Source: Filosporella fistucella
Lineage: Eukaryota; Ascomycota; Leotiomycetes; Helotiales
Direction of reading: 5' to 3'
Length of the DNA stretch: 64,000 nt
NCBI GenBank assembly: GCA_030077755.1
Contig: JAQJZZ010000018.1
Location: forward strand, 2,046,001-2,110,000
Numbering within the stretch: position 1 is the first letter of the stretch; each line of letters starts with the position of its first letter. The translations under genes were made by a program, and so were the position numbers. The notes beneath the pieces were generated by a model, which saw only the letters and a list, made by a program, of their open reading frames with translations, was not told the origin of the DNA and searched no databases. Positions 13,201 through 24,096 of the stretch are shown piece after piece.

Positions 13201-14648
13201 AAGGTGAAAGCCCCACGACCATTATGATTCAGCCCCACATTTCCCCGCTATTCCCAACATGGCTTTGAAGGCGAAGATGGTTGAGGAGAAACAAGTGGTG
13301 GAATTCTAAACTGCCAAGTGCGGGCTACTAGGGGGAAGGGGCATTGCCAGAGGGCTAATACCCCGCATTACGCTAAGTCAGCATTTACTCGTTACCTCCA
13401 ACGTCACTTCTCGAGCTCTACCAACAGCTAGCTACACAGCTAATTACATAGCTACCTTACCTGGCTTGGGTACCTTACTTCGAGCTTACTACTACTACCG
13501 TCTACTACCTCACTCCTCTCTCATATTACTTGTTCAATGCACCACACTCTACACTATATTACTTGTTCAAGGCACCACACTCTACACTCTATGCTCCACA
13601 CTCCACACTCGCATATGGCAAATACGATATACTACACATATGCATGCTGAGATTCCCTGTCTCATATTGACGAATTAGTAGCACAAGTTGCTGATCCGCG
13701 GGGGGCGCACTGCGTGCATAGACCTTGCTCCTGTGTGCCATACCCGGATATGCCACGGATAGTTCGGTAGCACAAGGCTTGCAGGGCAGGGCCAGGCAGT
13801 GTAATTTCCTTGGACTTTTTGTTATTCCCGCAGAATTATTCTTGTTGATTGTTTTGTCCCATTCAACAAGAATAAAGAATCTTGATTTCAGACCTCAAAT
13901 TCTAGGAGTAAGTCGTGTGTGTTAGTACTGAAGAGTTTCAGCCATATCAACTATAAACCGCCAAGCGGCCACTACAACGTCCCGTTTCCTTCCCGAATAC
14001 TCCGTTGCTATAAATGACAGTAGTCCATCGTCTCTCTCGTCTTTTGAAGACCCACATCCGCTTCTTGCGGGGTAGAGCCCGTCGAGCTCGTCTTTCTAGG
14101 TTTAGCGGCAATTGTCCTGCATGTCCAGCACCTTGTTAGTAGTAGGGGTTTCATTTGATATTCACTTTGAATTCAAAATGCCGAATTATTTCCTTGATCC
14201 ACTCTCATGATTATCATCAAAAACTTAGTAGTACAACTGCACGAGCTTGTTTCCGAGTCAATCAAAAGCTCTCAAACTTCATCCCAAGGGATCAATCTGA
14301 CCACGAAGAGGGGTAACCTTCCCTCCACGGACAGATGTAGCTGTAGACATGCTTTGCCAATGCAACCATGCGGTTGGCATATGTTTGGAACCCAATTGAA
14401 TCCTTCCGATACAGTTCAAGTAGAAGCAACATGCGTCAGAAGAATGTAAGGATTCTTTAGCCCTTCTGGCTAGGTGAGCTTCTTGTGCGGGGTGTGAGGG
14501 GAAGCTGGATGGGAGAGAAAGTCAAAAGCAGCAGAAATCCTGCAGTCCCAGAATATTTCATTGAAGCATTGGCTCTCACTCCTTCAGAGCTTGTTGTACA
14601 GACAATCATAGCAGAATATTCGAGTCGATTATTTGAATCTGGCCCAAA
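10279..14648. other. Gene-poor interval of 4.4 kb
   Basis: I could not support a gene. Open frames exist on both strands (10693-11187 plus, 11930-12289 plus, 12441-12710 minus, 12830-13222 minus) but none shows a recognisable motif or a clean splice model; the two minus-strand frames look most protein-like and could be remnants. It contains a 33-bp tandem duplication at 13525-13590. The last kilobase is the alcohol oxidase promoter, with GCGGGG (CreA-type SYGGRG) sites at 13698, 14067 and 14487. Confidence 0.4.
13525..13590. repeat. Tandem duplication of a 33-bp unit
   Basis: Two head-to-tail copies (13525-13557, 13558-13590), each starting attacttgttcaa and ending caccacactctacact plus two bases, differ at about two positions. 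CT-rich short motifs (ccacact) continue for about 30 bp downstream. Confidence 0.8.
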
Positions 14649-17111
14649 ATGACCGTCCCCGATGAGGTTGACATTATTGTGTGTGGTGGTGGTAGTTGTG
14701 GTTGTGTAGTTGCTGGCAGGTCAGTATTACCTTGATGGGTTATCTGAGCTTTGGACTGTTCTGACTCACATTAGATTGGCCAATCTTGACCATAATCTCC
14801 AAGTCCTCTTGATTGAGGGTGGGGAGAGCAACTTGAACAATCCATGGGTGTTCCGTCCAGGAATCTGTAAGCACGTCCAAAGTCCTTTACTTCCATGTAC
14901 TAATCATATCAGACCCTCGTAATATGAAGTTGGACAGCAAGACTGCCTCCTTCTACTACTCTCGTCCTTCAGAATGGCTTGGTGGCCGAAAGGCTATCGT
15001 TCCATGTGCTCACATCTTGGGAGGTGGTTCATCGATTAACTTCATGATGTATACCAGAGCATCAGCTTCTGATTATGATGATTTCCAAGCCAAGGGATGG
15101 ACCACAAAGGAACTCATTCCTCTGATGAGGAAACATGAGACATACCAACGGGCTTCCAACAACAGGTAAGGATTTTGGCTGTTAGACCTAGACAATGCTG
15201 ACTCTTACTTTCAGAGATATTCACGGCTTTGAGGGTCCAATCAAGGTCTCGTTCGGCAATTACACATACCCAATCATGCAGGACTTCCTCAGAGCTGCCG
15301 AGTCCCAAGGAATCCCAACAACTGATGATCTTCAAGATCTTGTTACTGGACACGGTGCTGAGCACTGGCTTAAATGGATCAATCGCGATGTACGTCTAGC
15401 ACAAACCAAACTCTGTCAAGACTAACACTTTTCAGACTGGTCGTCGCAGTGACTCTGCCCATGCTTACATCCACTCTACTCGTTCTGTCCACCAGAACCT
15501 TCATCTCCAATGCAACACCAAGGTCGATAAAGTTATTATTGAAAACGGCAAGGCCGTTGGTGTTAGAACTGTGCCTACAAAGCCACTCCACCCAAGCGTA
15601 AGTAAGAAGACTTCCAAGAACAAACATTATTGATACGAGTCCCCACAAGCAGCAACAATCAAGAACCTTCCGTGCCCGCAGACAAATTATTGTCTCTGGC
15701 GGTACTCTCTCATCACCACTCATCCTTCAACGATCTGGTATCGGTGACCCAAAGAAGTTGCAAAAGGCTGGTGTCAAGCCTATTATCGACCTTCCAGGTG
15801 TTGGTCTCAACTTCCAAGATCATTATTTGACATTCTCTGTGTATCGTGCTAAGCCAGGTACGTTGTACAATATAGTGACATGAATCCTACTAACAGATCA
15901 GACACCGAGAGTTTCGATGATTTCGTTCGCGGTGTTCCTGAAGTTCAAAAGGCTGTCTTTGATGAGTGGAACATCAAGGGTACTGGCCCTCTTGCTACCA
16001 ATGGTATTGATGCTGGTGTCAAGGTTCGTCCCACCGAGGAGGAATTGAGAGAGATGGATAAATGGCCCACGCCACACTTCAGAAGTGGATGGGACAGTTA
16101 CTTCAAGGACAAACCCGATAAGCCAGTCATGCATTATTCAGTTATTGCTGGGTATGTTCTCTTTCCCACGTCGATTTATCTTGCTAATAATCACCTAGAT
16201 GGTTCGGTGACCACATGTTGATGCCACCCGGAAAATTCTTCACCATGTTCCACTTCTTGGAATATCCATTCTCTCGTGGAGAAACTCATATCGTATCTCC
16301 TGATCCATACGAAGCTCCTGACTTTGATGCCGGCTTCATGAATGATCATCGTGATATGGCTCCCATGGTCTGGGGATACATCAAGTCTCGTGAGACAGCA
16401 CGTCGTATGGCCGCTTACGCCGGAGAAGTGCAGAACATGCATCCCTTCTACGCCTTCGACAGCCCCGCCCGTGCCAAGGATATGGATCTCCTCACCACCA
16501 ACGCATATGCTCTCCCAGGTAACCTCACAGCTGGTATCCAACACGGTTCTTGGTCTATGCCTGTTGATTCAGGCAAGCCGCCTAAGGTCAGCATGTTGAA
16601 TAGTAATTCTCAACATGTATACGATGATCTCCAATACACAAACGAGGATATCAAACACATCGAAGAGTGGGTCAAGAGACACGTTGAAACAACATGGCAT
16701 TCCCTTGGTGTAAGCCCTCTTCTCCCTTTTCATAGAAATACAAACTAACCGCATAGACCTGTTCCATGGCCCCCAAAGAAGGCAACAGTATCGTCAAACA
16801 CGGCGTGCTAGACGAACGTCTCAATGTGCACGGCGTCAAGAATCTCAAGGTAGCTGACTTGTCTATCTGTCCTGATAACGTCGGCTGCAACACTTATTCC
16901 ACTGCTCTGTTGATCGGTGAGAAGTGTGCTGTTCTTACGGCTGAGGATTTGGGATATAGTGGCAAAGCTCTTGATATGAAGGTTTGTTCCCTCGTCCCCT
17001 CTTCACCTTCCACCCATCTAAATGGCAAAACAAAATTGACTTACAAACTCAAAGGTACCAAACTACCACGCCCCAGGCGAGCTTTCCGGTATCGCATCGG
17101 CTAGACTCTAA
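14649..17111 (+). CDS. AOX1: Peroxisomal alcohol (methanol) oxidase, GMC family
   Basis: Ten exons: 14649-14719, 14775-14866, 14913-15165, 15215-15389, 15436-15597, 15653-15857, 15902-16151, 16199-16709, 16757-16981, 17055-17111. They encode 666 residues, close to yeast AOX (663). FAD-binding GGGSCG is at 13-18; family blocks LANLDHNLQVLLIEGGE, MKLDSKTASFYYS, GGGSSINFMMYTRASASDYDDF and CPDNVGCNTYSTALLIGE follow in order. The conserved His of TTWHSLGTCS and the Asn of DNVGCN fit the GMC active site. The enzyme oxidises short primary alcohols to aldehyde and H2O2. The C-terminus ...SGIASARL ends in ARL, a PTS1 peroxisome signal, revealed only after the last intron is removed. The intron before 15653 could use a CAG or AAG acceptor 3 nt apart. 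No lesion seen. Confidence 0.93.
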
Positions 17112-18856
17112 ACTCACATATCAATCTCCCCGAGGATGCAGAAACAAAATTACATTCAGCAAGCAAGCATGGAGGGAAATGCGTTCATTCATTGGAATGA
17201 TTATTTTTCTAGTTTCTTTTAGGGGTTTGACATACGCTCCTTCAGATGAATGAATGGATGGATTTGAATCAGCTATAGTGTGGATTTGTATTTATTTATC
17301 TCAAATGAAGTTTTGATGCGTGTCTTCACTTGAGGTACTTTTGTGAATTGATTTGTGAATTGATCTGTGATAAAAGGTAGATATGAATATAATATCTCCG
17401 ATTACGAATATCAAATACCTAGTTCCTGTCCCCTTTTCTTAGACTTCCTTATCAATCGCAGATGACGACGAAAGCTGACAATTAAGAAATACATTGTATC
17501 AATGATATGCTAAATCTCAGCCTCTTATCTAAGGAATCCACATCGAGAATAGCTTTGCGAAGCTGAAGCTCGAAGAATATTTTCGTGAATAGGACTTCTT
17601 TTACCTAAAGATTTTAGGAACTTGTATTACTATATTTATAATTATAAAGTCATATTCCATCCCCTTATATTGCAGGTCCTCTTTCTCTTAATTATATCAA
17701 CGGAAATAGACCTTTATAATCTTCCTTCAAGCATTTGGTAATTATATAATAAGCTTTATAATAGTTTATTAATATATTATATTAAGATAGGCTATTTGTT
17801 TAACTTTATTATAACCCGTTTCTTAGAGACATAAGTCTCTATCTTGGGAATAAATATTTATAAATCCCTTAGCTATTCTCTATAAATAAAACAAAACTTG
17901 CCAAATATATAAAATAAAATTTTAATATTAGAGATTCTTGAGCTAATAGTTTATATACTCATATTGGGGAAATGGAAAATTCCTCCCAAAATGGCTTTTA
18001 TTGCCTGATCGGAAGTAAAAATAGGAGATAAATATTGCCCTAATATAAAAACCCTCTCAATTCCTTGCTTCGGATTTCTGCCTAGTTATTAATATATGTA
18101 TCCCAAGTAAGATATAAATATTATAACAATTTTCTTACTTTTTCTTCTTTGCAAGAGTATAAAGCAAACTAAATATAGCACTATAAATACTAAGTAAAAT
18201 TGAATTATCTACTTATACAATAACGCTACATGCTGAAAGTACAGGGATACCGGCAAGTGATGCTACGAGTATGAAATCAGGGCAGTGGTAGGGTTTGTGG
18301 GGATTTTAGTAATGGCTTTGGGTAGTGTTGCTTGGGTTTGGGGTTCTGTAATGACTTGCTGTTAGTTTACACATATGTAAGACCTTATCCAAGGGATGAT
18401 AGCGAGGTTGACTTAAAAGTTTGGGCTGAAATCGGTATGGATAGGTATGTGCGTCTTACTCTTTAGGGATAGATAGATAATACTCGCATGTCATCTTGCT
18501 CTTACTCTTGTCCAGTCGAGGTTGAACCGAATTAAGATTCCGTAGATTATCGTTTCAAAACCTCATCACCATCAAAAATATCCAATGCATTAATCCCCCC
18601 ATCCTTTACCCTTTCCTTTTCCTACACTCATCCTAATCCCTATCTAGATAAATATACAAAACGAATGTCCTGTTTCCGATCCAAACCCCGTTCCATGACT
18701 CCATCGCTTCCCAAACAATTGATTAACCCCCATTGCCAATCGCGTTTCCTATGGTCTTCATCGCATGCGTCTCCTCCAAAAGGGATAATATCTGAGATTT
18801 AAAAGAAGGCTGAGCGTCTCCACTTGAAAAGTGGAAATGATTGTAAAGAGGATATC
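17112..18856. other. AT-rich intergenic region
   Basis: About 17560-18260 is strikingly rich in A, T and TA steps compared with the neighbouring genes, with no open frame of note. This resembles DNA altered by repeat-induced point mutation. A 7-bp stem TAGAGAC/GTCTCTA with loop ATAA lies at 17824-17841. The flanks hold nothing I recognise. Confidence 0.5.
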
Positions 18857-20134
18857 TTAAGCAGCAGGCGCGGGCGCAGGAGGTGCTGTGGTTTTTAGTT
18901 AGAAATATGTTATTAGGTCCCAAATATGCCTCCCGCTTATTATTTCCCGATTTTTCGAGTTCTGAACAAAGGAAAGAGAAAAACTTCTCCATAAAATTTT
19001 AATCGAGACTTCTCTCCACACTTCTCTTCTTTACAAAAGTATAAATCTCAAAATATAAACAAACGTACCAGGTGCACCCTCTCCACCTCCTCCACTCTTA
19101 GATGCTGCTTTCGAGCCTGAGCCTAGGTTTTTTCGTTAGGACTTTTCTCTATCTAGTTGATCCTTTGCGGGTTAAACTAGGATGGGATACTTCGCAAATA
19201 ATGTTTGAGAGGAGGGAGAACTCACTGTTTCTCCTTCGCCTCTTCCTTTTCTTGCGGAGACGCTTGAGAGATCTGAGGCGCATTACTGTTTGAGTATATG
19301 TTGTTAGTCTTTGTTTCAATAGGGTATTTTAAGGAATGGAGAAAGTAGGAATGGAAAGAAGAGACTTTGGAGTTTGAAGGGAGAATAGAGAGGGGAAAAG
19401 CGGTAAGGGAGAGGGGAGCAGATATGTAATAGAAGTGAGAGAATTAACAATAGAAAAGATAGGGCGAGCAAATACGAAATTCAAAGGTAGGAATCTTAGG
19501 AAGAGAACTAGGAGAACCAGAAGCAGGAGAGAGTAGGAAATGCAAGAAATACAAGTAATATACAAGTGAGTAAATAAGAAGGACATCGGAATATGAGAGG
19601 AGCAGATTGAGAGGCTACAAGTTTAGGAAACACAACTGAGAGAGCAAGTGATAGAAAAGACTGAAAGTAGAACCAGGTGAATAATTGCCACAATATACAC
19701 AATATATAACCAAGACAACAGGAAGAACAATAAGACTAAAAAAGGGTAGACGTACAATAAACCCATCCAACTCCAATCCCTACAATCATAAACCCTAATA
19801 CCAATCCCACAATAATCCCAATAATACTCCCATCCGAGATCCCAGGACGTTTTAAAGCTCGTTTCGCCAGATTTTCCAGACTATCCTGCTGCGTGCTTCT
19901 CCCAACATTCAACTTTGATAATCCCTCAAAACCTTCAGAAGATAAATCTGTCTGCGAGCGGAGTATATCTTCTGCTGCTTTTGATATTGAAAATGTCGAT
20001 CCTTCCAATTTTTCTTCCTCTTTCGCATTCACATTCGCATCTACCTTCATAATCACCCCTCCATCCCACTTCGCACGACCCCTCCCCCTTCTCACACCAC
20101 TCTCATCGCCACCAATAAATCGCGGTAGTATCAT
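18857..20134 (-). CDS. Small single-pass membrane protein, unknown function
   Basis: Four exons (20134-19756, 19285-19226, 19122-19069, 18885-18857) encode 173 residues and stay in phase throughout. Residues about 100-125 (GSIIGIIVGLVLGFMIVGIG) form one clear Gly-rich transmembrane helix, followed by a strongly basic stretch (RKKRKRRRRN) expected on the cytosolic side. The tail is Ser/Gly- then Ala/Pro-rich (APPAPAPAA). No signal peptide is evident; the N-terminal part is acidic and helical. The first intron is long (470 bp) and very pyrimidine-rich on the coding strand, ending in a good CTAAC branch site and CAG acceptor. A different phase for the 60-nt second exon would give a more ordinary sequence but breaks the downstream frame, so I kept this model. 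Function not recognised. Confidence 0.6.
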
Positions 20135-20797
20135 ATACCTTGAACCAAACCACGTATATATAAATCTACCTTCAAAACACCATGATACCTACTTATAAAC
20201 CCATCGTTATATATCTCTTTGAACCAGCAATCAGCTTCAAAATAATCAAAAGATATTCTAGAATCTAGATATCCATCCCAATAAATGAAATATATCCCAC
20301 CCACCCATCTCTCTCCATCCCATCCCTCGCACAAAGAAACCCACCATCCCTAGCACAAAACTTTCATCCCAACAGCCCCGTCTCAAACGATACGTTGCCA
20401 TTCACCCAAGGCGCATATATCCCCCGTGTAAAAAACCCATAGAGAAGCAGCTCGCCCCGCATTTGCCAGCGAACCCGACATTGGGAGTCCTAATTGGCTG
20501 TTTGTGCTGCATTCTACGGCAGCTTCTCCGGCTAAGTGCGCGTGGGAAGATGTGCCTTTTTAAGTCGGGAGAATTGCGTGCGTTTGCGGTTGGGGGTGGT
20601 GGGGTGGATGATATATTATTTGAGGAGAGTGCGCAGGCTGTGGGAGTTTGAGGGATTGATTGGTTGTGTAGATTATGTGGATTTTGAGATGGTGGTGGGG
20701 GAGTGGAAGGGAGTTGGAGAATTAGAGGGTTGTAGAACGTGGAATGTGAGATGGGATGAAAAATCAATGAAATAGTCTGCATCCTATAGGTATATGA

Positions 20798-21046
20798 GGA
20801 TGAAGTCAAAAGACTACTATATTGATAGAAATTTATTGCGCAATAATAGTTCTGTATAATTGGGCGTATTTAGGAATAATAACGCTCTTCGTTGACCCGT
20901 CGTAGAATCTGGATTATTGGGCAACGTAGGTGAATAAGGATGCATTTAAAGACTACTATATGGATGGGAGTCTATTGCGCAAATATAGTTCCGTAGAATG
21001 AGGTATATTCATCAACGATTAAACTCTTGGTAGACTTGCTATAAAA
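20798..21046. repeat. Diverged direct repeat pair, period about 140 bp
   Basis: Copies at about 20798-20907 and 20938-21046 share agactactatat, tattgcgcaa and atagttc blocks in the same order. I judge them roughly 70 % identical by eye. Confidence 0.6.
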
Positions 21047-21090
21047 GTAGTATTACTCTCCTGATGCAATTAGAGATAGTGAAGCATAAG

Positions 21091-21310
21091 TATCCAAATC
21101 TACGAGCTATCGATTAAGAGCTTTAAGAAACCAAACTCTCCAAATCTATATACCGAGTAAGAAACCATATATAAAAGAATCTATTCCCTTGGAATTTTTA
21201 AACAAATCCAAAACTACGAGTGCTCCATAACATTTGAGTAAGCCTAACTCTTCAAATCTATATACTCAGCAAGAAAATATATATGAAAGAACCCACCCCC
21301 TTTGAATATC
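21091..21310. repeat. Diverged direct repeat pair, period about 113 bp
   Basis: Copies at about 21091-21198 and 21204-21310 share ctacgag, aactct, caaatctatata and aagaaa blocks in the same order and spacing. Clearly related, but a different unit from the pair just upstream. Confidence 0.6.
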
Positions 21311-21433
21311 CATATCCTAATCAAACGTCACTAGCTATAGAGATTTGTATAAACAATTCATTATCCTCCTACTCCTCACGCATTTTCCCTAAAAATATGG
21401 GCTGCACTACTCGTCGGCGTTAATTATTTGAAT

Positions 21434-21614
21434 TGGCCTTACCCGTCTAGCTCGTCGGTAACAGCAACTCCAGATCTCAGCAACTCCAAATCCCGTTGGT
21501 ATCTACTGCATTCGCTGAATCAGTGCTACGGTAGTCAATTTGAAATATAGCAATCAATTAGGAGTTGCTGAGATTTCGAGTTGCTGTTACCAACTAGCTA
21601 GGCGAGGAAGCCAT
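21434..21614. repeat. Foldback (MITE-like) inverted repeat
   Basis: A 31-nt arm at 21457-21487 (starts ggtaacagcaactcc) is the reverse complement of 21561-21591 with about two mismatches. Weaker pairing extends outward about 23 nt on each side. A 73-nt centre separates the arms. No convincing target duplication was found, so MITE identity is an inference. Confidence 0.6.
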
Positions 21615-21857
21615 ACAAAGAATAAAGCCGACCATGAAATAGATCAGAAGAACATAGGCAAAAACAAATGTACAAATGGAATTCTCTATCATACACAATC
21701 CGCGCTAATCAATCCATTTCCCTTTCCATTTTCCAGATCCTGAGAGATCCTCGCTTAGATATATATACACCCCACTTCACCCCTATACGATGATACTGCC
21801 TGTGAAAGAAACAGAACCAAATCACCAACATTCCATTTCATTTCACTGTGAGACAAT

Positions 21858-23495
21858 TTAATACCCCACCATACGCTTGACGCTAGTGATGAGGAACTTA
21901 GGGTCAGCCACATCGGCGGCGGAATCCGGGTAAACCAAGAAAGCGAGTGCGATGATGATGTACAATCCAAGAAGCTATCACAATTAGTCAAAATATTCGC
22001 ATTTTCAGGAAGAATAACTCACCATAGCTCCTTCCAAAAAATTACTTTTTCCGTCCGCACTATTGGGTTTAAAATTAGTGGAATTCGATGGTAAATCGAA
22101 CAAGTTGATGTGGTTGTGGTGGGAGCACTTGGTCCGGAGTAACAACCAGGACCAAGAGGGAAGATTTCTCGGGAAACTTCAACTTACATGACGTATGTGA
22201 CCACCAGGACACTCAAGAAGAAGACTACTGTCTCAAAGGTCTCAAATCGAAGTGTCATCTCCTCACCGATGATCCATCCCAAGATGACCAAGAACGGAGT
22301 GACGAGAAGAGCAATTTGCATCGAACTTCCAATAGCAACACCCATAGCAAGATCCATCTTGTCCTTTAAAGCTACAACGATAGCTGTAACATGTTCTGCC
22401 GCGTTTCCAACAATGGGAAGGAGGATGAGACCAATAAATGTCTTGGAGATGTGTGCGGTTTCGACGAGCGAATCGATCGAGTCGACCAAGAATTCGGCGC
22501 AAACGGCGACAGCAATGGTAACCACAATTAATACAGCAGCAGCAGACCATGGCGACAATTGGGGCTCTTCCTCCTCCTCGCCCTCTTCTGCGTTTTGTGC
22601 CTCGGCCTCGAATAATGAAGCATGTGTGCGAAGCTGGAATATGAGGTAGAGAACGTAAAGGATGAGAAGGATGATGGAAGTTCCACGGGAAAGGAATAAG
22701 ATATTCTGACGAGTCTCTTCGCCAGAGTTCGAGAGTGCGGCATACAGCTATAAAAATCAGCTTAGTCACTAACAGCAGAGTGTATACATACAGTCGCAGG
22801 AATAATCAAGGAAGCCGACGCAACTGTCATCAAAGATGACATAGTAGAAGCAACCGTAGAATTAAAATCTTGTTCGATACCGCTTGCTGTTCCGGTCCTA
22901 GTATTGTGAATGCCACCTGCGAGAAAGCAACATCCAAGTACGAGGAGGATATTGGAGAGGATACTTCCCAACATACTAGATTGGACAATTCTAATTTGCC
23001 CTTGCTTCAATGCTACAATACTGACCTGCAAAAAATTAGCCTAATTTTTATAAGTTCTAAAGTACATACAATCAGTTCCACAGCATTACCAAATGTCGCA
23101 TTAAGTAGACCACCCATAGTTTGACCGAGCTTCATCGAGATTTCTTCAGTAGCGAAGGACAATACGGCCGCCAGCGGAACAATGGCAAAGAAATTGAGAA
23201 TGAAAACAACCGTGGGATTCCAGCCCATTACACCAGCAACTATACCCAACGGCACGAATACCAGGAGGATATTGACATAGTTGCTGTATAATGTAACTTT
23301 AGTAGCATGAACCACTTTAGCAGGAATCCTCACGAACTTGTTATCACTATCAACTCCCACCGTATGGCCCTTCTTGGTAAGAAATTCGAAGAATGCCGTC
23401 ATAGAACTCTTCTTGCGACCAGCTCCGCCATTCTCGTGGCCACTAATCAAACCCGTATTCTCCGTCGCACTATTTCCATTCGGTGGATTCGCCAT
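21858..23495 (-). CDS. VCX1: Vacuolar Ca2+/H+ exchanger (CAX family)
   Basis: Five exons (23495-23070, 23025-22792, 22747-22188, 22059-22023, 21974-21858) encode 457 residues, with all introns 41-128 bp and in phase. Both CAX signature repeats are present: GNAVELIV (c-1 region) and GNAAEH (c-2 region), among about eleven hydrophobic segments, with an acidic loop (EGEEEEE) between the two halves as in Vcx1. Known role: import of Ca2+ into the vacuole in exchange for protons, lowering cytosolic Ca2+. I chose ATG 23495 (MANPPNGNS); the frame stays open upstream but reaches a stop without another ATG. A TATATAAA lies about 190 bp upstream, and the first AUG after it is an immediate AUG-stop. The Tc1 element sits about 470 bp upstream of the start codon. 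Confidence 0.88.
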
Positions 23496-23560
23496 ATTTG
23501 CGTTGCTACGATAGCTTCCTGACTTTGCGCGCGACAATTCTTTGCGAAATGGAGGTCCTG

Positions 23561-23566
23561 CTACAT
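23561..23566 (-). promoter_or_regulatory. AUG-UAG minimal upstream ORF of VCX1
   Basis: On the minus strand ATGTAG stands 66 nt upstream of the VCX1 start codon. It is the first ATG downstream of the TATA-like box, so scanning ribosomes would meet a start codon followed directly by a stop. It would be removed if the TAG were a 5'UTR 3' splice site, but I see no good donor. Confidence 0.4.
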
Positions 23567-23685
23567 ATCACCCAAAATCGAAGTCCACGTTAGCCCCAAC
23601 CTCTCAAAAGAACGAAAGTTTATCTCGGTCTTGGCTCTTGGCCAAATGGCTATGCTGGAATTGCCGGAAGATGTTGGAATGAGCG

Positions 23686-23693
23686 TTTATATA
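23686..23693 (-). promoter_or_regulatory. TATA-like box of VCX1
   Basis: TATATAAA on the minus strand, about 190 bp upstream of the start codon. Sequence match only. Confidence 0.4.
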
Positions 23694-23968
23694 GTAGGAG
23701 ACGAAGCTTCGAGGTCGTTCGCCGGCATCAAGCGCATGCGATTGAAGATGAGGTTATCTGGTGAGGGGGTATGTACTCGAAAGAGGAGGAGTGCAACAGC
23801 ACAGCAGCAAGGCCATGTAGATATCGACATTCGAGACAGACCGGAGCGGACGGGGTAGCTCCAGTGGCTAGCTTTCCACTCTTTCAATTTGGCCGGGTGC
23901 TTCCAACAGGGCTATATGATTGGGGAGACAGGGAGATAGACTCGAGAAGCAAGGGAAGAATGAACTTA

Positions 23969-24042
23969 CGGAGGTACAGCCCATAAGTAAAGTAATAGCG
24001 CTAGCAAGGGGGCCACCCTGGCCCAGCACCTTAAGCCTAATA
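23969..24042. repeat. Left terminal inverted repeat of the Tc1-type element
   Basis: 74 bp starting cggaggtacagccc, the exact reverse complement of 25312-25385. Confidence 0.95.
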
Positions 24043-24096
24043 AGGCATCACCCTCCACACAAGCCAAAATGTCAAAAACCTCATATTTATTAGCTA

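Larger units (their letters stand above)
20135..21857. other. Repeat-bearing intergenic region
   Basis: No gene is supported. An open frame at 20402-20809 (minus) is low-complexity. The interval holds two diverged direct-repeat pairs and one foldback element, listed separately, in an AT-rich background. This suggests old mobile-element debris. Confidence 0.5.

Noticed and set aside
12441..13222. Two minus-strand frames with protein-like composition (e.g. DDELILRVLNAVVETLYSA)
   Set aside because: I could not join them with valid splice sites in phase, and I know no matching family.
20402..20809. 135-residue minus-strand frame
   Set aside because: Low-complexity Pro/Ser/Thr composition in a repeat-rich region; likely chance.
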